Below, in pieces: positions 45,799 through 58,110 of a DNA stretch of 64,000 nt. The number at the start of each line of letters is the position of its first letter. The stretch's first letter is position 1. The translations under genes were made by a program, and so were the position numbers. Below the pieces are notes generated by a model. It was not told where the DNA came from, did no database searches, and worked only from the letters and a program-made list of their open reading frames with translations. The DNA is from Hoplostethus atlanticus (lineage: Eukaryota > Chordata > Actinopteri > Trachichthyiformes > Trachichthyidae): the NCBI GenBank assembly GCA_034670405.1, contig JAXDDX010000179.1:668001-732000 (forward strand), read 5' to 3'.

Positions 45799-48700
45799 GA
45801 TTAACCGCAGGGATGATTAAAGTTTCATCTTATCTTATTTAATCTTATTGCATGTTAAATGCATCACCCCAGATCACATAATGCCTCAGGATATTATATA
45901 AATGAAAATAAATGCATATTATTTCTGTCAAGGAAAAAAACACAATACTGCAACTTCAGAGCTTTTCTTTTACTTTTCTTTCACTGAAAGTTTACATGGT
46001 CGTTTATGTGTTGAGTGTGTTTCGAGAACACAGCGCACTTATGGTCATGCATGTTTATATATATTGGTAAATGCATGAACATAGCGCACTTAAAGTATGG
46101 TAAAGCTCCATTGTATTATTGCAAAAATATTGCATTATTGCAATAAGAAAATAAACCTCCTTTTTTTTTGGTAGATATGCACTTTCTGACTGCTAGCAGT
46201 GATTTGCACCTAATGGACTGAACAGTAAACGGTCTACTTACATCTCAAGAAGTCTGCTCTGGTTTTTGGCTCTTGAAAATCTGCTCTGGAGGGAACTGGA
46301 TGGGTATAAAAACATGGGCTAATTATTTCACATTATTGAATAAAATGAGACACAACTGAAACCGAAAAGATCTACCCCTCCTAACCCTTAAATTCCACCA
46401 ACAAGAAACAAAAACCTGTGCAAAGACACTTTCTAAATTCATGGATGCTTAAAAGTGAAGTTCCAAATATTTCAGATGACGGACACTTACGTTTGAGTCG
46501 CTTGTCTCCATTTCTTGGCAAGAGTATGTACACAGGGGTTTCACTAACTGTGGAAATGACACAGGATCAGGTTAGCCTGCTATTAGCCAGTTTTCTCATA
46601 GTATTTGTAGTAGTAGTAGCCTTGATGAACATACCCGTCTTGGAGATTTTGCTCAGTTCTTTTTTACAGATGTCATCCAGATGTTCCTTCATGTCTGTCG
46701 CGGTCTTGCTCATCTCTCCAAAGGAGAACTGAGGGTTGATCAGCACCTTGGGCACCATGGGCTCAGGGGGAACACAAAGTGTCGGGAAATTCTGTTCAAC
46801 GAGGAGAAGAAACCCCAGGATTCAGTGAACGAGTCAGAAGCGCAGACAGTCCTGACAGCACTATCCCTACTAACAGTACGCTGTTATTACTTACTGTTTA
46901 CGAAGCACATGGTAAAAATATGAACATGCATGAGAATTTCAACATGCAGCATCCACACCATGCTGAAGTGAAAATAGTAATGCATGTCTAGTGGCATGTT
47001 GCTTGATTTTATTTTTTTTTAATTTAACATATTTTATATTTTACTAGGAGGAAAACCTTTAAATTCAAAATTAAATTAAATTAAATTCGAAATTAAATTA
47101 AATTAAATTCAAGTAATATATTGCTGTTTCATGTATACTGAAAAGGCTGCAGGCATTACATAGTTTGAGTATTCAGACGGAAGTCCTGGGTGGCATTTCA
47201 ATACCTGCAGAAAGTGAATGTTGTCCTCCGTGTCGAGGATCTGCCGTAGCTCTGCCTCCCGGCGCTGCAGCTCCAGTATCTCCTGCTCAAGGCGCTCCAC
47301 ATAGCCCTCAGCCTGGGACATGGCTGCCTGCATGTTGGCCTTTATCAGCTGACTGATTTCAGCATGCCAACGCTCCACCGCCTGAAGCATTTCATGGAAG
47401 GTCTTGTCGCTGTCTGTCTGTGCCCGCTGGGCACAACTCTAGATAAACAGAGGCAAGAGTTTAAATGAGCATGCAGAATTTCTTCACAGGAGCAAAACTT
47501 GACTGTTGACTGTTGTAGTGTCAATGTCAATGCTTCCTGAATAGTTTAATGAATAAATTCTTAATTTGGCAGCATTTAAACAATGCACAGACTTGACTCA
47601 CTGTAAAAATATCTATATTAACAAGTCACTTAGTTTAGCAGTGCATTTTAAAATCATATTTTATAGCATCTCCATGTACTGATGTGTCTAAGAGACTGTA
47701 GGATTTTCATTAGGTCCTTGTTAACTGCCATGTCTGAAATACCACTGGTAGTAACCTTTACAGACCAGCTGATGGCCATTTCACATTTCTCTATGGTTCA
47801 AATTGCTTGTGGAAGCATTTGGCTGGCTAGAAGAAGATGCATTTCAAGTTCATAAGGTAACTTCTCTCATTTTACAACATTAGCTATTCATATTTTCACT
47901 GACTAAATAACTTTTTCTTTGAAAATATTACATTTTGTACTATATAGTTGCAATAATTCATTTTTAATCTTACTTTAAGAACATCAACATTATGCCTGAG
48001 TTCCTGCAGCTCCTTCATCCTCTCCTGAATGATGTGCTGGACCTCAGACTGAGTTACCACCAGGACTTTCTGGTTGGGAGAATAGGAAGATACAGAGGAC
48101 AGTGCTTTTTCAAATAGCAATCACTCCACAGAATTGGATGTATCTTTTCTCATTGTCATCAGTTTGTATATAGCTGCTGTGAGACAGAGGTCTTGTCTCT
48201 CCAAAAACTCAATATTTCAGGAATTGAAAATTCTTTACTTTTCACAATAAAAGCCCATATTGTACACTTTTGAGATTATTAAATGGGTTTTATTAATTGG
48301 GTTTTCATGAAGTTCGGCAACATATTCGGTACATAAAGAACCATGTGAACTTTCAATTCAAGTCAAAAAAGGAACACCACCAAAATCAGAGATACAAGGT
48401 TTTCACAGGGACGTGTCACACATTGAGTGGCAACACCGTGTCATACAGACCATTGAAAGACCGTTCAGACTCACTTGTTTCTCAGTACGCTCTTCTTCTG
48501 CTGAGATAATGTTGTGGCCGCGATGCTCCCGGACCGTACACAGTACACAGATGCACATCTGGTCAGAGCGGCAGAACAGCTCCAGGCCTTTCTCGTGCTG
48601 GGGGCAGATCTTCCTGTCCAGGTGACCTGTCTCGTCCACCAGCTTGTGCCTCTTGAACGTGGACGACTCGTAGTGCGGCTTGACATGGGTCTCGCAGTAG

Positions 48701-49047
48701 TAGGCCAGGCACATGAGGCAGGACTTGACGGCCTTGTTGCGGCGGCCCACGCAGAAATCGCAAAGGGAGTCCCGGTGCAGGTAAGGGAAAGGGGTGAGCT
48801 CCGGCAGGTGGCGCCGCTGCTCCTGCTTCACGGCGGGCAGGTTACGCCTCAGCTCGGGCCGCGGTGTGAAGGTGGCGCGGCACTCAAGGCAGCTGTACAC
48901 CCCGATGTGGTCAAACTGGTCCCAGTAGACCTTGATGCACTCCAGGCAGTAGGTGTCTCCACAGGGGATGGTAACCGGGTCTCTCAGCGTGTCTGCACAC
49001 AGTGGGCAGTAAGCCTCCGGGGGTAAGGGGAAACTAGACTCAGCCAT
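44856..49047 (-). CDS. finTRIM-like RING/B-box/coiled-coil/B30.2 E3 ligase, 7 exons
   Basis: 565 aa. Exons (minus): 48475-49047, 47974-48069, 47205-47438, 46635-46791, 46491-46547, 46242-46280, 44856-45397; all junctions are in phase, with the 96- and 234-nt second and third exons usual in fish TRIMs. Residues 14-56 form a RING (CPLC...PCGDTYC...C...CLEC) in which the zinc-ligand His reads Asp31. B-box cysteines follow (CDFC...CLMC, then CPQHEKGLELFC). Exons 2-4 are coiled coil (RLEQEILELQRREAELRQI). Exon 7 is PRY-SPRY (YWEAEWSGEFSIGVAYK, GVYLDYAGNTVAFYL). The start was chosen at ACCATGG (MAESS); an ATG eight codons upstream also fits. By family it is a likely ubiquitin ligase of antiviral or innate type; which paralogue (finTRIM, TRIM16- or TRIM25-like) is not settled. 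Confidence 0.9.
45540..45850 (+). repeat. Retroposon 3' end with (ATT)n
   Basis: AT-rich sequence ends in ATT triplets (45769-45798), then GATTAACCGCAGGGATGATT and TCTTATCTTATTTAATCTTA repeats, as in L2-type tails. It lies in the last intron of the TRIM gene. Confidence 0.5.
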
Positions 49048-49071
49048 GGTCTTATTGGAAGAGACCAACAT

Positions 49072-51150
49072 GGAAAAGACTCAAATTGTTTTTACAGTCA
49101 ACTTGAATCTAAATCTGCCCAAACTGCTGCTGTGAATTATCCTGCCATGCACTGTAAGTCAGTATAAGGCTGATCACGCTGATCACGCAACTCCTTTTCA
49201 AACAAGAGCCTAAGCCCACTCTACTGGTATTTAAAGGGGAGGCTTTGTTTCTACTGTAAGCAAACAGGCAATGTCTTCCCACAGACCGCATTGTTCCCAG
49301 CATGTGGGTGAAAGTCCTAAAGTCTGTAACCATGAAGGAATGTGCTTATAACGCAGGAATTACAGGTATACTCACATTACTTGTCAACAAAATAAAAATC
49401 CAGAACATTACTAATAAATGTGTTAAAAACAGCAGATGATAAAGTTTTAATTGTGGAATTAAACATACTGAGGACTGAGCTCAGCTAACTTTCAATTGAA
49501 AAATCAGGAGACATGAGAAGGTCCAACATATAAAGAACTAATAGAAAGCAAATGCTCTATCATTAGCAAGTGAATTGCAGTTACTAAATGAACATGAATT
49601 GAAACTGATCCCGATACTGCTGGCAGTATTTGTGTTTCACACAAGCATCTTTAATATTGACTAAACAGCAAGGATGTGTACTGTAAACACAGCCTGTTTG
49701 CCCGTTGAATAACACATGTGACACAATAACATCTGTGATTTGTTCAGGTAGGAGCGAGCCCAGTGACAAACTGTTGTTTTACCTCTCGTTTCCCCCATGA
49801 AATCCATAGTTATCGACAATGAGCGATTTACTTATTTGTGTTAACCAGAGGGAGTGGAGGGGTAACACTGCCCTTCACACCCCTCAGCTGGCTCAGTGAG
49901 TTTCACGGTGGCTCGTGATGTCAAAACAGTCTGTCCTGTTTCTCCTGTGAACAAAACACAGGACACAGTCAGTATGTGGGTACCCGCATAACTCATGAAG
50001 CCTTGAAATGAACACATTCTTAAGTGCAAGGTCAAAACCCTGCAGTACAAGGGGACATTGTGGAAACATTGATACTTGGTAATTTCGAGCTTGATGGTCA
50101 ACTCAACTCACTTTGAATTCATTGAATTCAAAGTGAATTGACCCCCGGTGGAAGAGTGCATGCCAGAGGTTGGCCTGTAATGGTGGAGTCTACAATATGA
50201 GCCACTAGAGGGGTTGCTTTCTCCTCTGAATCATCACCCTGCTGTGTATCTGCAAAACCCCATGACATACCTGTGGCTTGTTGAAATATATATTTTCACA
50301 GTCCAATAACAATATATCACGACTAGTTAGTGTTTAATTGCCGATGATGGTGCCTGAAATCCAAAGTTAAATTTGTTGCATGTTGAACTAATTAACAAAT
50401 GTTGATTTGTGATTGGTGTTTTAAGTTATTTCGCAAACCGGTGGACATACAAGGAATTCGCCTTGGTAGGTCATATAAGTAGTATAAAAATGGATTATAT
50501 ATTAAAAAAAAAAGAAAATCAGGAAAAATTTCCCTTTTTATACAATATGCACATGCACATGCAAGATAGAAAAAAACCTTGAAATATATATAGATCTAGA
50601 AACTATTGCACTGGGTTCTGAGTGTTTTAACACTGCAAGGAAAAAAGTAAAAAGCTGTAGACATGAGTCGGAATAGTATAGTAAAGTAGAATTTGAGTTC
50701 ATAAGAATGGCCTCTGTGATAATAGGTGCAGTTGCAGGATACCAGCAGCAGAGTGCCATGTTGCTGCACACACAACTGACGACGTGAATGAATGATGTCA
50801 TCCCCTGCAGAAAAGAGGACTGCTCTATATCCACGGTCTGAAGCTCAGTTTGTCTTGTTGGATTCTCTTTCCTAACGTGCCGGCTTTACGCTGTCGATGC
50901 TCTGTGCCTTTTGATGGGCTGCTCTCATCTTTGTCCAGACAAGAGGCCTCTTGTGACAAGGAGAGAGAGAGAGATGTGAGTGAGGCAGAGGGGAGGGAGG
51001 AGGAAAATAAAGGGATGGGGAGGAGAGAGGAGAGGAGAGAATAATGATCTTTATTTATATCTAAAATCAGGGTTCATGAAGTGCTTCACATAAAGACATA
51101 AAGAAATATCGGACCATATGGAATAAAAATAAATAAAACAAGGGATCAAG
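49072..51150. other. Intergenic region between TRIM and TPPP genes
   Basis: It should include the TRIM promoter, but I see no clear interferon-response element. A 14-bp-arm palindrome (TCACTTTGAATTCA, one-base centre) lies at 50108-50136. GA-rich sequence lies at 50958-51042. No gene is recognised. Confidence 0.4.
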
Positions 51151-51359
51151 AGGAATAAAAAGGATGGGGACGGATAAATGGAATCAAAGACAGATTAAGA
51201 TAAACAATAGAAGCAAGGCTACACAGAGAAGGGAGGAGCTAATGAGATCACATAGGCACAAGAGAGGCTGGGTGCCCCATGATGTCATGGACTTGTGCTG
51301 GTCGGTACTCTCTCCCTCCTTCCTCCTCCCTCCTCTCTCCTCCCTCTTCCCTCCTCTCT

Positions 51360-51571
51360 GCATCTCTCCGTCTCGCCATCGTTGTGTGGTAGCCTGGGAG
51401 TGGCAGGACGAGCAGAGAGGAGAAGAAGAAGAAGAAGAAGAAGAAGAAGAAGAAGGAGGAGAAGGAGGAGGAGGAGGACAAGCAGCTGTACTCACCTCAG
51501 GATTCCCCCCCAGTATCTTTGCTCAGCATCTCCTCCATTTTTACGGCAGCAGGTACACTTTCACTTTACCG
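51360..51571 (+). promoter_or_regulatory. Candidate 5' non-coding exon of the TPPP gene
   Basis: The relatively GC-rich stretch contains a GAA/GGA array (51419-51478) and ends in a consensus donor ACCG|GTGAGT (exon end 51571). An acceptor TATACCTCAG ends at 52770, one base before the TPPP start codon, showing that an upstream untranslated exon must exist. The exon start is not defined. Confidence 0.4.
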
Positions 51572-51599
51572 GTGAGTGTTTCTGCATTGTTGTTGATGC

Positions 51600-52770
51600 G
51601 CCGGTATGTAATAAACACCAAAAGAGCACCGGAGACAGTCCTGACAGCCGGAGCTACAATCAATGTACAATGTACAATCAATGCAAAAACAAGTTGTCAC
51701 TGTTTGCTCTGCCTTTCACAAAAAAGGGGAAGTGGAAAATGAGATATAACAGTTAGCATAATACAACACCACACGTTCTCACGCTCCAGGGATGACAGGG
51801 TGTCTTCAAAAAAAGTGTTTAGAAATATGCAGTGATATATAGAATTTCTTTGCTTATACAGTTTTGTTGTTATTCTCTAAATTACATAGAGATATTCCTG
51901 CAGATATGTTTTTTTTTATTTATTCATTGGCCTTATTTCAGAATGTAAGAACAATACATATGAAACAATACAAATACAAAAAATGTATAATATATAAATA
52001 CAATTAAAATAAACAAAACAAAAAATGTTCCATGCCTGAAAAGGAGCAGGAAGAAGTAAACACTTATTTACTCCTTACTACTTTTTGATATACTCCTTAA
52101 TTTCATATTCCAGAAAATTATAACCAATAGAAGTTTGGTACCAAGATGGTGATGTAATCAATAAATACATTCAATTTATATTCAATATATTTTAAAAGGT
52201 TTGTTCAAACTCAAACTCTCATACCTTTTTTTGATATATATATTTTGCTACTCTTTCCTTCATTTGTTTGATATCAGCATTATCGATGTGTTTGCAGGAC
52301 ATCATTTCATCACATCCATCCAACCATACTGGAGTAGATGATTTCATTATGTTCATTTGTATAAAAGAAATGAAAGAGTGTTCCATCTTGTCGCTACTAA
52401 ATTCATCTTGTCACTACTGAAACAGTAAAAAGAATTTCGGTAGTTACGATTTTAGCTTATTTTGAGCATGACTGCACATGGCTACCAAACAGTTATGGAC
52501 AGTTGTGCACACTAAAAGTACAAATTTTAATTACATATAATTATAATTATTAATTAGTGACTTAATTCTTACTTAATTTGAGAAATTATCTGTTTGGTAA
52601 TGACAGAGTTCAGAACTGATTTGTGGAGAGAGAGAGAGCTGTGAATTTCAACACAAAGGTTGCATCTATTATCTTCATTTGGAAGATGAATTGTTTTCAG
52701 TTCTACATTAATGAATGGCAATTAAACTATCTTGACCAAAAGAGTGCTTATGCGTGTACGTATACCTCAG
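51600..52770 (+). other. Putative 5' intron of the TPPP gene
   Basis: AT-rich, with no coding exon recognised. 51915-52110 is low-complexity (AAAATGTATAATATATAAAT-like). Confidence 0.35.
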
Positions 52771-52771
52771 C

Positions 52772-55101
52772 ATGGCGGAGGGCTCAGTGTCTGTGGCGGA
52801 GTTGGAGGCTTCCTTCAAGAAATTTGCGGTCCACGGCGACACCAAGGCCACAGGGAAGGAGATGAACGGCAAGAACTTCGTTAAGTTCTGCAAGGACTGC
52901 CGCATCATCGATGGCAAGAACGTCACCGCCACAGACGTGGACATTGTCTTCACTAAAGTCAAGTGAGGTTTCATCCAGGCACCACCTTCTACACCTAGAA
53001 TAGCCACAGTACATTGTAGCGGGAGAGAGTATCAGATAGCCTAGTGCAATTTACCAAAATGACAACGTACAGCTGAATATGCAATATGTGCCCCAAGAGG
53101 AGTTTGTTTGCAAAATGTAATTTTGGGCTGGGTTCAAGGAACTATTTGGCAAGTAGGCCGCACATGTTTTGTGTGCGCATTTCGTTTCAGCAATTAATTG
53201 GAATCCACCGATTTGAATTAAGTGCTGAAACTTTGTAAAGAGAGTGCTGTAGCCTTACTAAATGTTGTGTGGTTTCATTACATGTATATATTTTTTGCAA
53301 GTATTCAAACTGGAATTACAAAGACAGATTGTTTTATTTTTCAAAACTTTCTTACGACCAGGGAACCTCAAATACGAGTACAAATTATTTCCTGCAAAGA
53401 CTAAAAAATGAGCTTCAAACTTTCAAAACTATTTTCAGTCTTTCAAAACTGAGTTTAAACTTTGCAAAACCCATTTGAGTTGTGGCATGGATTTCAGGAG
53501 CAGTAGTGCAGCGAGCACAAAACGTGACTCCCCTAGGGTGGCCACATCTGTATATGTGTGTTTCCGCAGGGCAAAGTCAGCTCGTGTAATCACATTTGAA
53601 CAGTTTAATCAGGCCCTGGGAGAGTTGGCTCCTAAGCGTTTTAAAGGGAAGGGCCAGGAGGAGGCGATACCGCAGCTCTATGGGCTCATTGCTGGGAAGG
53701 AACCTGCCAACGTGGGAGTCACCGTGAGTGTTTGACGAGCAACTTGATTGCACATTGTTTGATTCATTCATTTACTGACTTGTCCATGTTTAATTTTGCA
53801 TTTATTTATCAACAGATTTCTCCACATATTATTTTAGACATTTATTTATATTCTAATTGTTATTTTATTCCTAATTATGTCTGATTTGCTCCTCCATAAT
53901 TTTGTGGTGGCCATTCCCCAAATCAGTCAAATTTTGTTACATTTACCCGCATGCAGGGGTCCTTACAATCAATGCAATAGTAGATTAAACTTTAACTCAG
54001 GGGTAAGGGGCTCTTTACCATATTTATGTCACAAACCCCCAAACAGATAAGCATTAGGCCACAGACCGTCTAACCTGTTTGTAGGGAGATAATAGTGGTG
54101 AGAGTGAAACCTATAAACAGTAGTAGAACATTATTATACAGTCTCTCACTAGGATAATTCATAGTGAATGCAATTATAGTTATAGTCTGTTTTAGAATAA
54201 AGGTTAAGGTTTTACTGATTGTTTTTAAGGACTTGCATGGCCTTGCATGGCCTGATCCCTTATGAGCCTACAGGCAGCCTGAGATCCTCAGTAGGACCTG
54301 CTGACTATTCCTGTGTACAGGCTAAAGACTAAAGGTTTTCAGGCTAAAGACTAAAGGTTTCCAGGCTAAAGACTAAAGCTGACCAGGTTAAAGATTAAAG
54401 GTGACCAGGCTAAAGATTAAAGGTGACCAGGCTAAAGCTTAAAGGTGTCCAGGCTTTTGCCATCAGGCCTCCTAGACTTTTGAATGCCTTGCCTGAGGAG
54501 CTCAGGCTGGCAGAGTCAGTATCATCTTCTTCTTAAAACAACATTTTACTGTAAGGCCTTTCTGTGATATTTGGCTTTTACTTATTTTATCTAAATTGCC
54601 TTGTCTGATATTTATTTATTCCATTCTTTTCATCTGTTTGGCTTTTACTGTTTTATACTTCATTGTTCTTTTTGTCTTATCTCTCTTATCCTGTCTTATT
54701 TATCCTCTTGATCTTTGTCAATGTTGCCTTTTATTCATCTTGGTTGTAAAGCACTTTGTAACCTTGTTTTAGAAAGTACTATATAAATAAAGATTATTAT
54801 TATTATTCAAGACATTTTAAGACTTTTTCAGGACCTGCAGGTACCCTTTGTTTTGTCATTGACATTTTTCACTGTACCATTTTGTCTCTTTCTCTTTCCT
54901 TACTCTTAGAGAGTGGCAAAGGCATCTGCAGTGGACAGACTGACTGACACCACCAAGTACACAGGATCCCACAAGGAACGGTTTGACGAATCAGGCAAAG
55001 GAAAAGGCAAAGTGGGGCGAGTGGACATGCCTGACACCAGCGGCTATGTGGGTGCTTACAAGGGCCAGGGCACCTATGATGACAAAGTGAAAGAAGCATA
55101 A
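52772..55101 (+). CDS. tppp2: Tubulin polymerization-promoting protein family member (TPPP2/3-like), 3 exons
   Basis: 178 aa. Exons 52772-52962, 53570-53723 and 54910-55101, all GT-AG and in phase. The whole protein is one p25-alpha domain: [20 protein letters not shown] in exon 1, [11 protein letters not shown] across junction 1, [20 protein letters not shown] in exon 2, then [20 protein letters not shown] and [18 protein letters not shown] at the C-terminus. The long disordered N-tail of TPPP1 is missing, as in TPPP2 and TPPP3. The family binds and bundles microtubules. KNF and the ITFEQF string favour member 2 while [10 protein letters not shown] is as in member 3, so the paralogue is tentative. 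Intron 2 holds a LINE fragment with an internal minisatellite. Confidence 0.9.
54190..54810 (+). mobile_element. L2-type LINE 3' end with internal minisatellite, TPPP intron 2
   Basis: KDLHGLA-like coding at 54226-54250, then [16 protein letters not shown]-like coding at 54480-54526, an AT-rich 3' UTR, and the tail GTAAAGCACTTTGTAACCTTG...ATATAAATAAAG plus ATT triplets (54747-54808). It is a worn copy of the same broad class as the fragment at 34320. Confidence 0.75.
54317..54455 (+). repeat. Minisatellite, ~23-bp units
   Basis: Six imperfect copies of CAGGCTAAAGACTAAAGGTT/TGAC sit inside the LINE coding remnant. Confidence 0.85.
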
Positions 55102-56360
55102 TCCTGCTGACAGCTGAAAACTTTGTATCTCCAAAAAGTACAATTTGGAAGAAATGAGAAAAGGTTCTTCAGTTTTGAAGGCATACAGTTTTTTTTTTTT
55201 ATATAATGGGCCCAGGGGTCATGAAACTTCCTGGACCCATAAAGAACAAAAAAACAACAACAATTCAAGTCAAGACAAAAAAAATCATTAAATCCAATTT
55301 TAATTATTTTTTGTCTTTACTTAAATGGAGTTACAAGATTTTAATGTCACCAGTGATAAGTGTGGCAAACTAGAAAGATAATTGTAATGAAAATAATCCA
55401 AAGAAAATGAGAATAGTTATTATATATCAATACAGTTTTATTTTAGCATGGGAAAAAAGGGGTGGGGGTGATTTCAAAGGGACCAAAAGACAAAAGTTCC
55501 AGTGGTAGCCCAGCATGCTTTATAGAAACTAACAGTGCTTTGTGCTACAGCTTAACAATGTGCCTTATCATTGAGGTTGCTGCTAATGTGAACGCTCTAA
55601 TATAATATTTTAAGTCAAATTATGTTAGTGCATGGGCAGATAATTTTGCTGGCTCTTTCACTACATCACAAATTTCAAGTCCATTACTGTGTTTTATACC
55701 CCCTTCACACACTTTCAACTTTTAAGTCCACCGTCCCATCAGTACCTATCAGTATTTATGATTTTAAAGTTGTTGTTTTTTTTATTATTATTTTAATGCT
55801 AAGCATCTATTTTATTGTAATATTGGTTGTGTTTTTATTCTTTGTGATTTTATGTCACGCGTCTTTGGGTACTCAGAAAAGCGCTATATAAAATAAATGT
55901 ATTATTATTATTATTGTTTATTATTATTAATCTATTGTTATTCATGTTGGAATTTTGCTTGTTTTTGAGGATGGAAATGATGAAAACTGACTATGGGTAA
56001 ATTATTATTTGATCACCCAAGGATTGCTTTCTTATCAGCTCAGCAAAGCAGAGTATGCAGAAGAATGGATAGACTGAAAATCAGCGAAGAGGGCTTGAGT
56101 AATACTGTACGGATGAAGAGACACCGTAGATAAGGATGCTTTTCAACTGTCTTTATTCCTCTCTTCTCCTCTACTGACAACAGCATGCCATTATTCTCTG
56201 ACACTGCATACAATGTGTCCTTTCAGGCTGTTTTAATAATTAACCAATCGCTGTTTCGTGTACAGAATGTATCTTTCTCCCCGAACGGCAGGCTAAAATA
56301 TCACATTTAAAGAGAAATTAATGTAAAAATTTAAATAAACAACTGAAAATAAACTTAGGC
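55102..56360 (+). other. TPPP 3' flank with a retroposon tail
   Basis: Probable 3' UTR of the TPPP gene, then AT-rich sequence. 55785-55925 is a teleost retroposon tail (ACGCGTCTTTGGGTACTC...GCTATATAAAATAAATG plus ATT triplets), a sister of the copy at 25135. No other gene is recognised. Confidence 0.5.
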
Positions 56361-56367
56361 CGTGTGA

Positions 56368-56401
56368 CTGTTTCTTTCTTTCTTTCTTTCCTTCTTTCTT
56401 G
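56368..56401. repeat. (TTTC)n microsatellite
   Basis: About eight TTTC units. 56402-57440 has no recognised gene. Confidence 0.8.
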
Positions 56402-57440
56402 ACCCACGTGCACACTCTTTTGTGTAGACATGCAAAGTGTAGGTGTACGCGCAAAAAACGTAACACACACTCACTTCAGTATTCCTGAGAACTGTCCACA
56501 CCCACTCATCAATATCTAATATACAGTTAATTACCATACACTAACAGAAACAAAAACTATAACTATAATTCAATATAAAGATAACATATCCACTTAACTG
56601 TTTATATTGATGGGTTATGATTTCACCTTGAGGATATCTGTTAAGTTCAATGAGATCAAACTGAATGAGATCCCTTTGAGATGCATAAGAGAGAGAAACA
56701 GGTTCATGAATTAACTTTATTTGTCAGATACACATACATGCAGCAAAATGTATAACATATAATATATTTATCCCAAGGGGTTGTTTTTCCTGTTGTTTGT
56801 TGGGCTGGCATCCATCTTGTTTGAACATGAACAATGGACTCCAAGCCTCTACTTCACAGATGGGGTGAGTAAACCTCAGGATAACCCTCATAAATGACCG
56901 GAGGTGTGCACACTGAAGACTAAAGGTACTTACCGTCTCTAACAGAAACTCATGCACTAAACTCAACATCCCTATCATAAAAGAAGATTGGAGTAATTTA
57001 CAGGTGGCCTGCTGGCCAACGGTGGGCTTTGGACAATTCCCTTGCTTTTTTCTTGGTTTATGTTTTCTGTTTTCTCTTTTTATCAGGTCTTTTTGATATT
57101 TTTTTAAAGGGTCTTAGATTTCTCTTGCACAAATTCCCCAGTTGACATAGGTTGACCGACACTCGCATCAACAAGTCATCACAGAAAGTCCCTTACTGCC
57201 TTTCATTGTAAGTTTATCACAAGTGCTTGCTTTCTAATTTATTTCTTTTCCGCAGCTCATTCCTTTTTGTCTTCTTTACCTCCCTTATGTACGTGTGTTC
57301 ACAGGTCCTAGTTGATTAATACACCCCTTTTTTCCCTCCCTTGGTTTTTAGTTAGGTTAAAACATGGCATCCAGATCAGTCGCCACCTCTCCTAGAGAAA
57401 TCCACAGGTGCAGGCCTCCTTCTGTCCATCCAGGCCACAA

Positions 57441-57620
57441 CAGAGTCCTGCACGGGTCAATTTTTCGAGACCCGCCCCCGCAACGTGCAATACCGTACCC
57501 GCCCTGCAACCCGCACATATAACCCATTACTTCCGCAACCCGACCGACCTGTTGATACAAGACCCGCGACCCAACCCGAAACCCATATGTAATAAATTAG
57601 TCACTAAACCTACATATATT
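57441..57620 (+). mobile_element. hAT-type left end
   Basis: CAGAGTCCTGCACGGGTC (57441-57458) is followed by many ACCCG/CCCGC subterminal repeats (57468-57592), a pattern known from fish hAT elements. The matching right end CAGGACTCTG is not in the window. Confidence 0.5.
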
Positions 57621-58110
57621 TAAGATCGGTTTTCAGTGTTTTTCAATAATGTTGACAATTAATGTATAATTCTGGTGCTTGTATTAAACACATATCACAT
57701 CTGAGATAAACGCTAAAATACTAGAGATGTTGCGAGGGGTGCCATGCCATGTCTTGCACTCGCGTAAGCTAAATATGCGCAGATTCTACGCAGAGCAACT
57801 AATCATTATATCATGGATTCCTGTTTGTTCAATTATACAACCCTTGTCAGATGTTGTGAAGATCAGCTGAATTGCGCAGAGTCTGTGCAGATATGACCTA
57901 CATGAACGCACGTGGTAGGTAAACAAATGGATGCCGACATGCAATGCCCAATAGCTTAGCTTTAATGTTATGCTTGACAAGGTATGCAATAAACAGTAGA
58001 CAAATCAACATTGCATCATCGTAATTATAAAGTTCCATTCAGCCAACAGCGGGACATCACACAGAGAGAAAACAGTCCTCTCCAAAACAATACGCTATGA
58101 AAGTTCTGTA

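Noticed and set aside
51164-51756. Plus-strand open frames of 150-190 codons
   Set aside because: Composition is driven by GAA/GGA repeats and CT-rich sequence; more likely non-coding exon or promoter of the TPPP gene.
54317-54455. Possible repeat array with spacers
   Set aside because: Contiguous degenerate 23-bp units inside LINE sequence, with no spacers.
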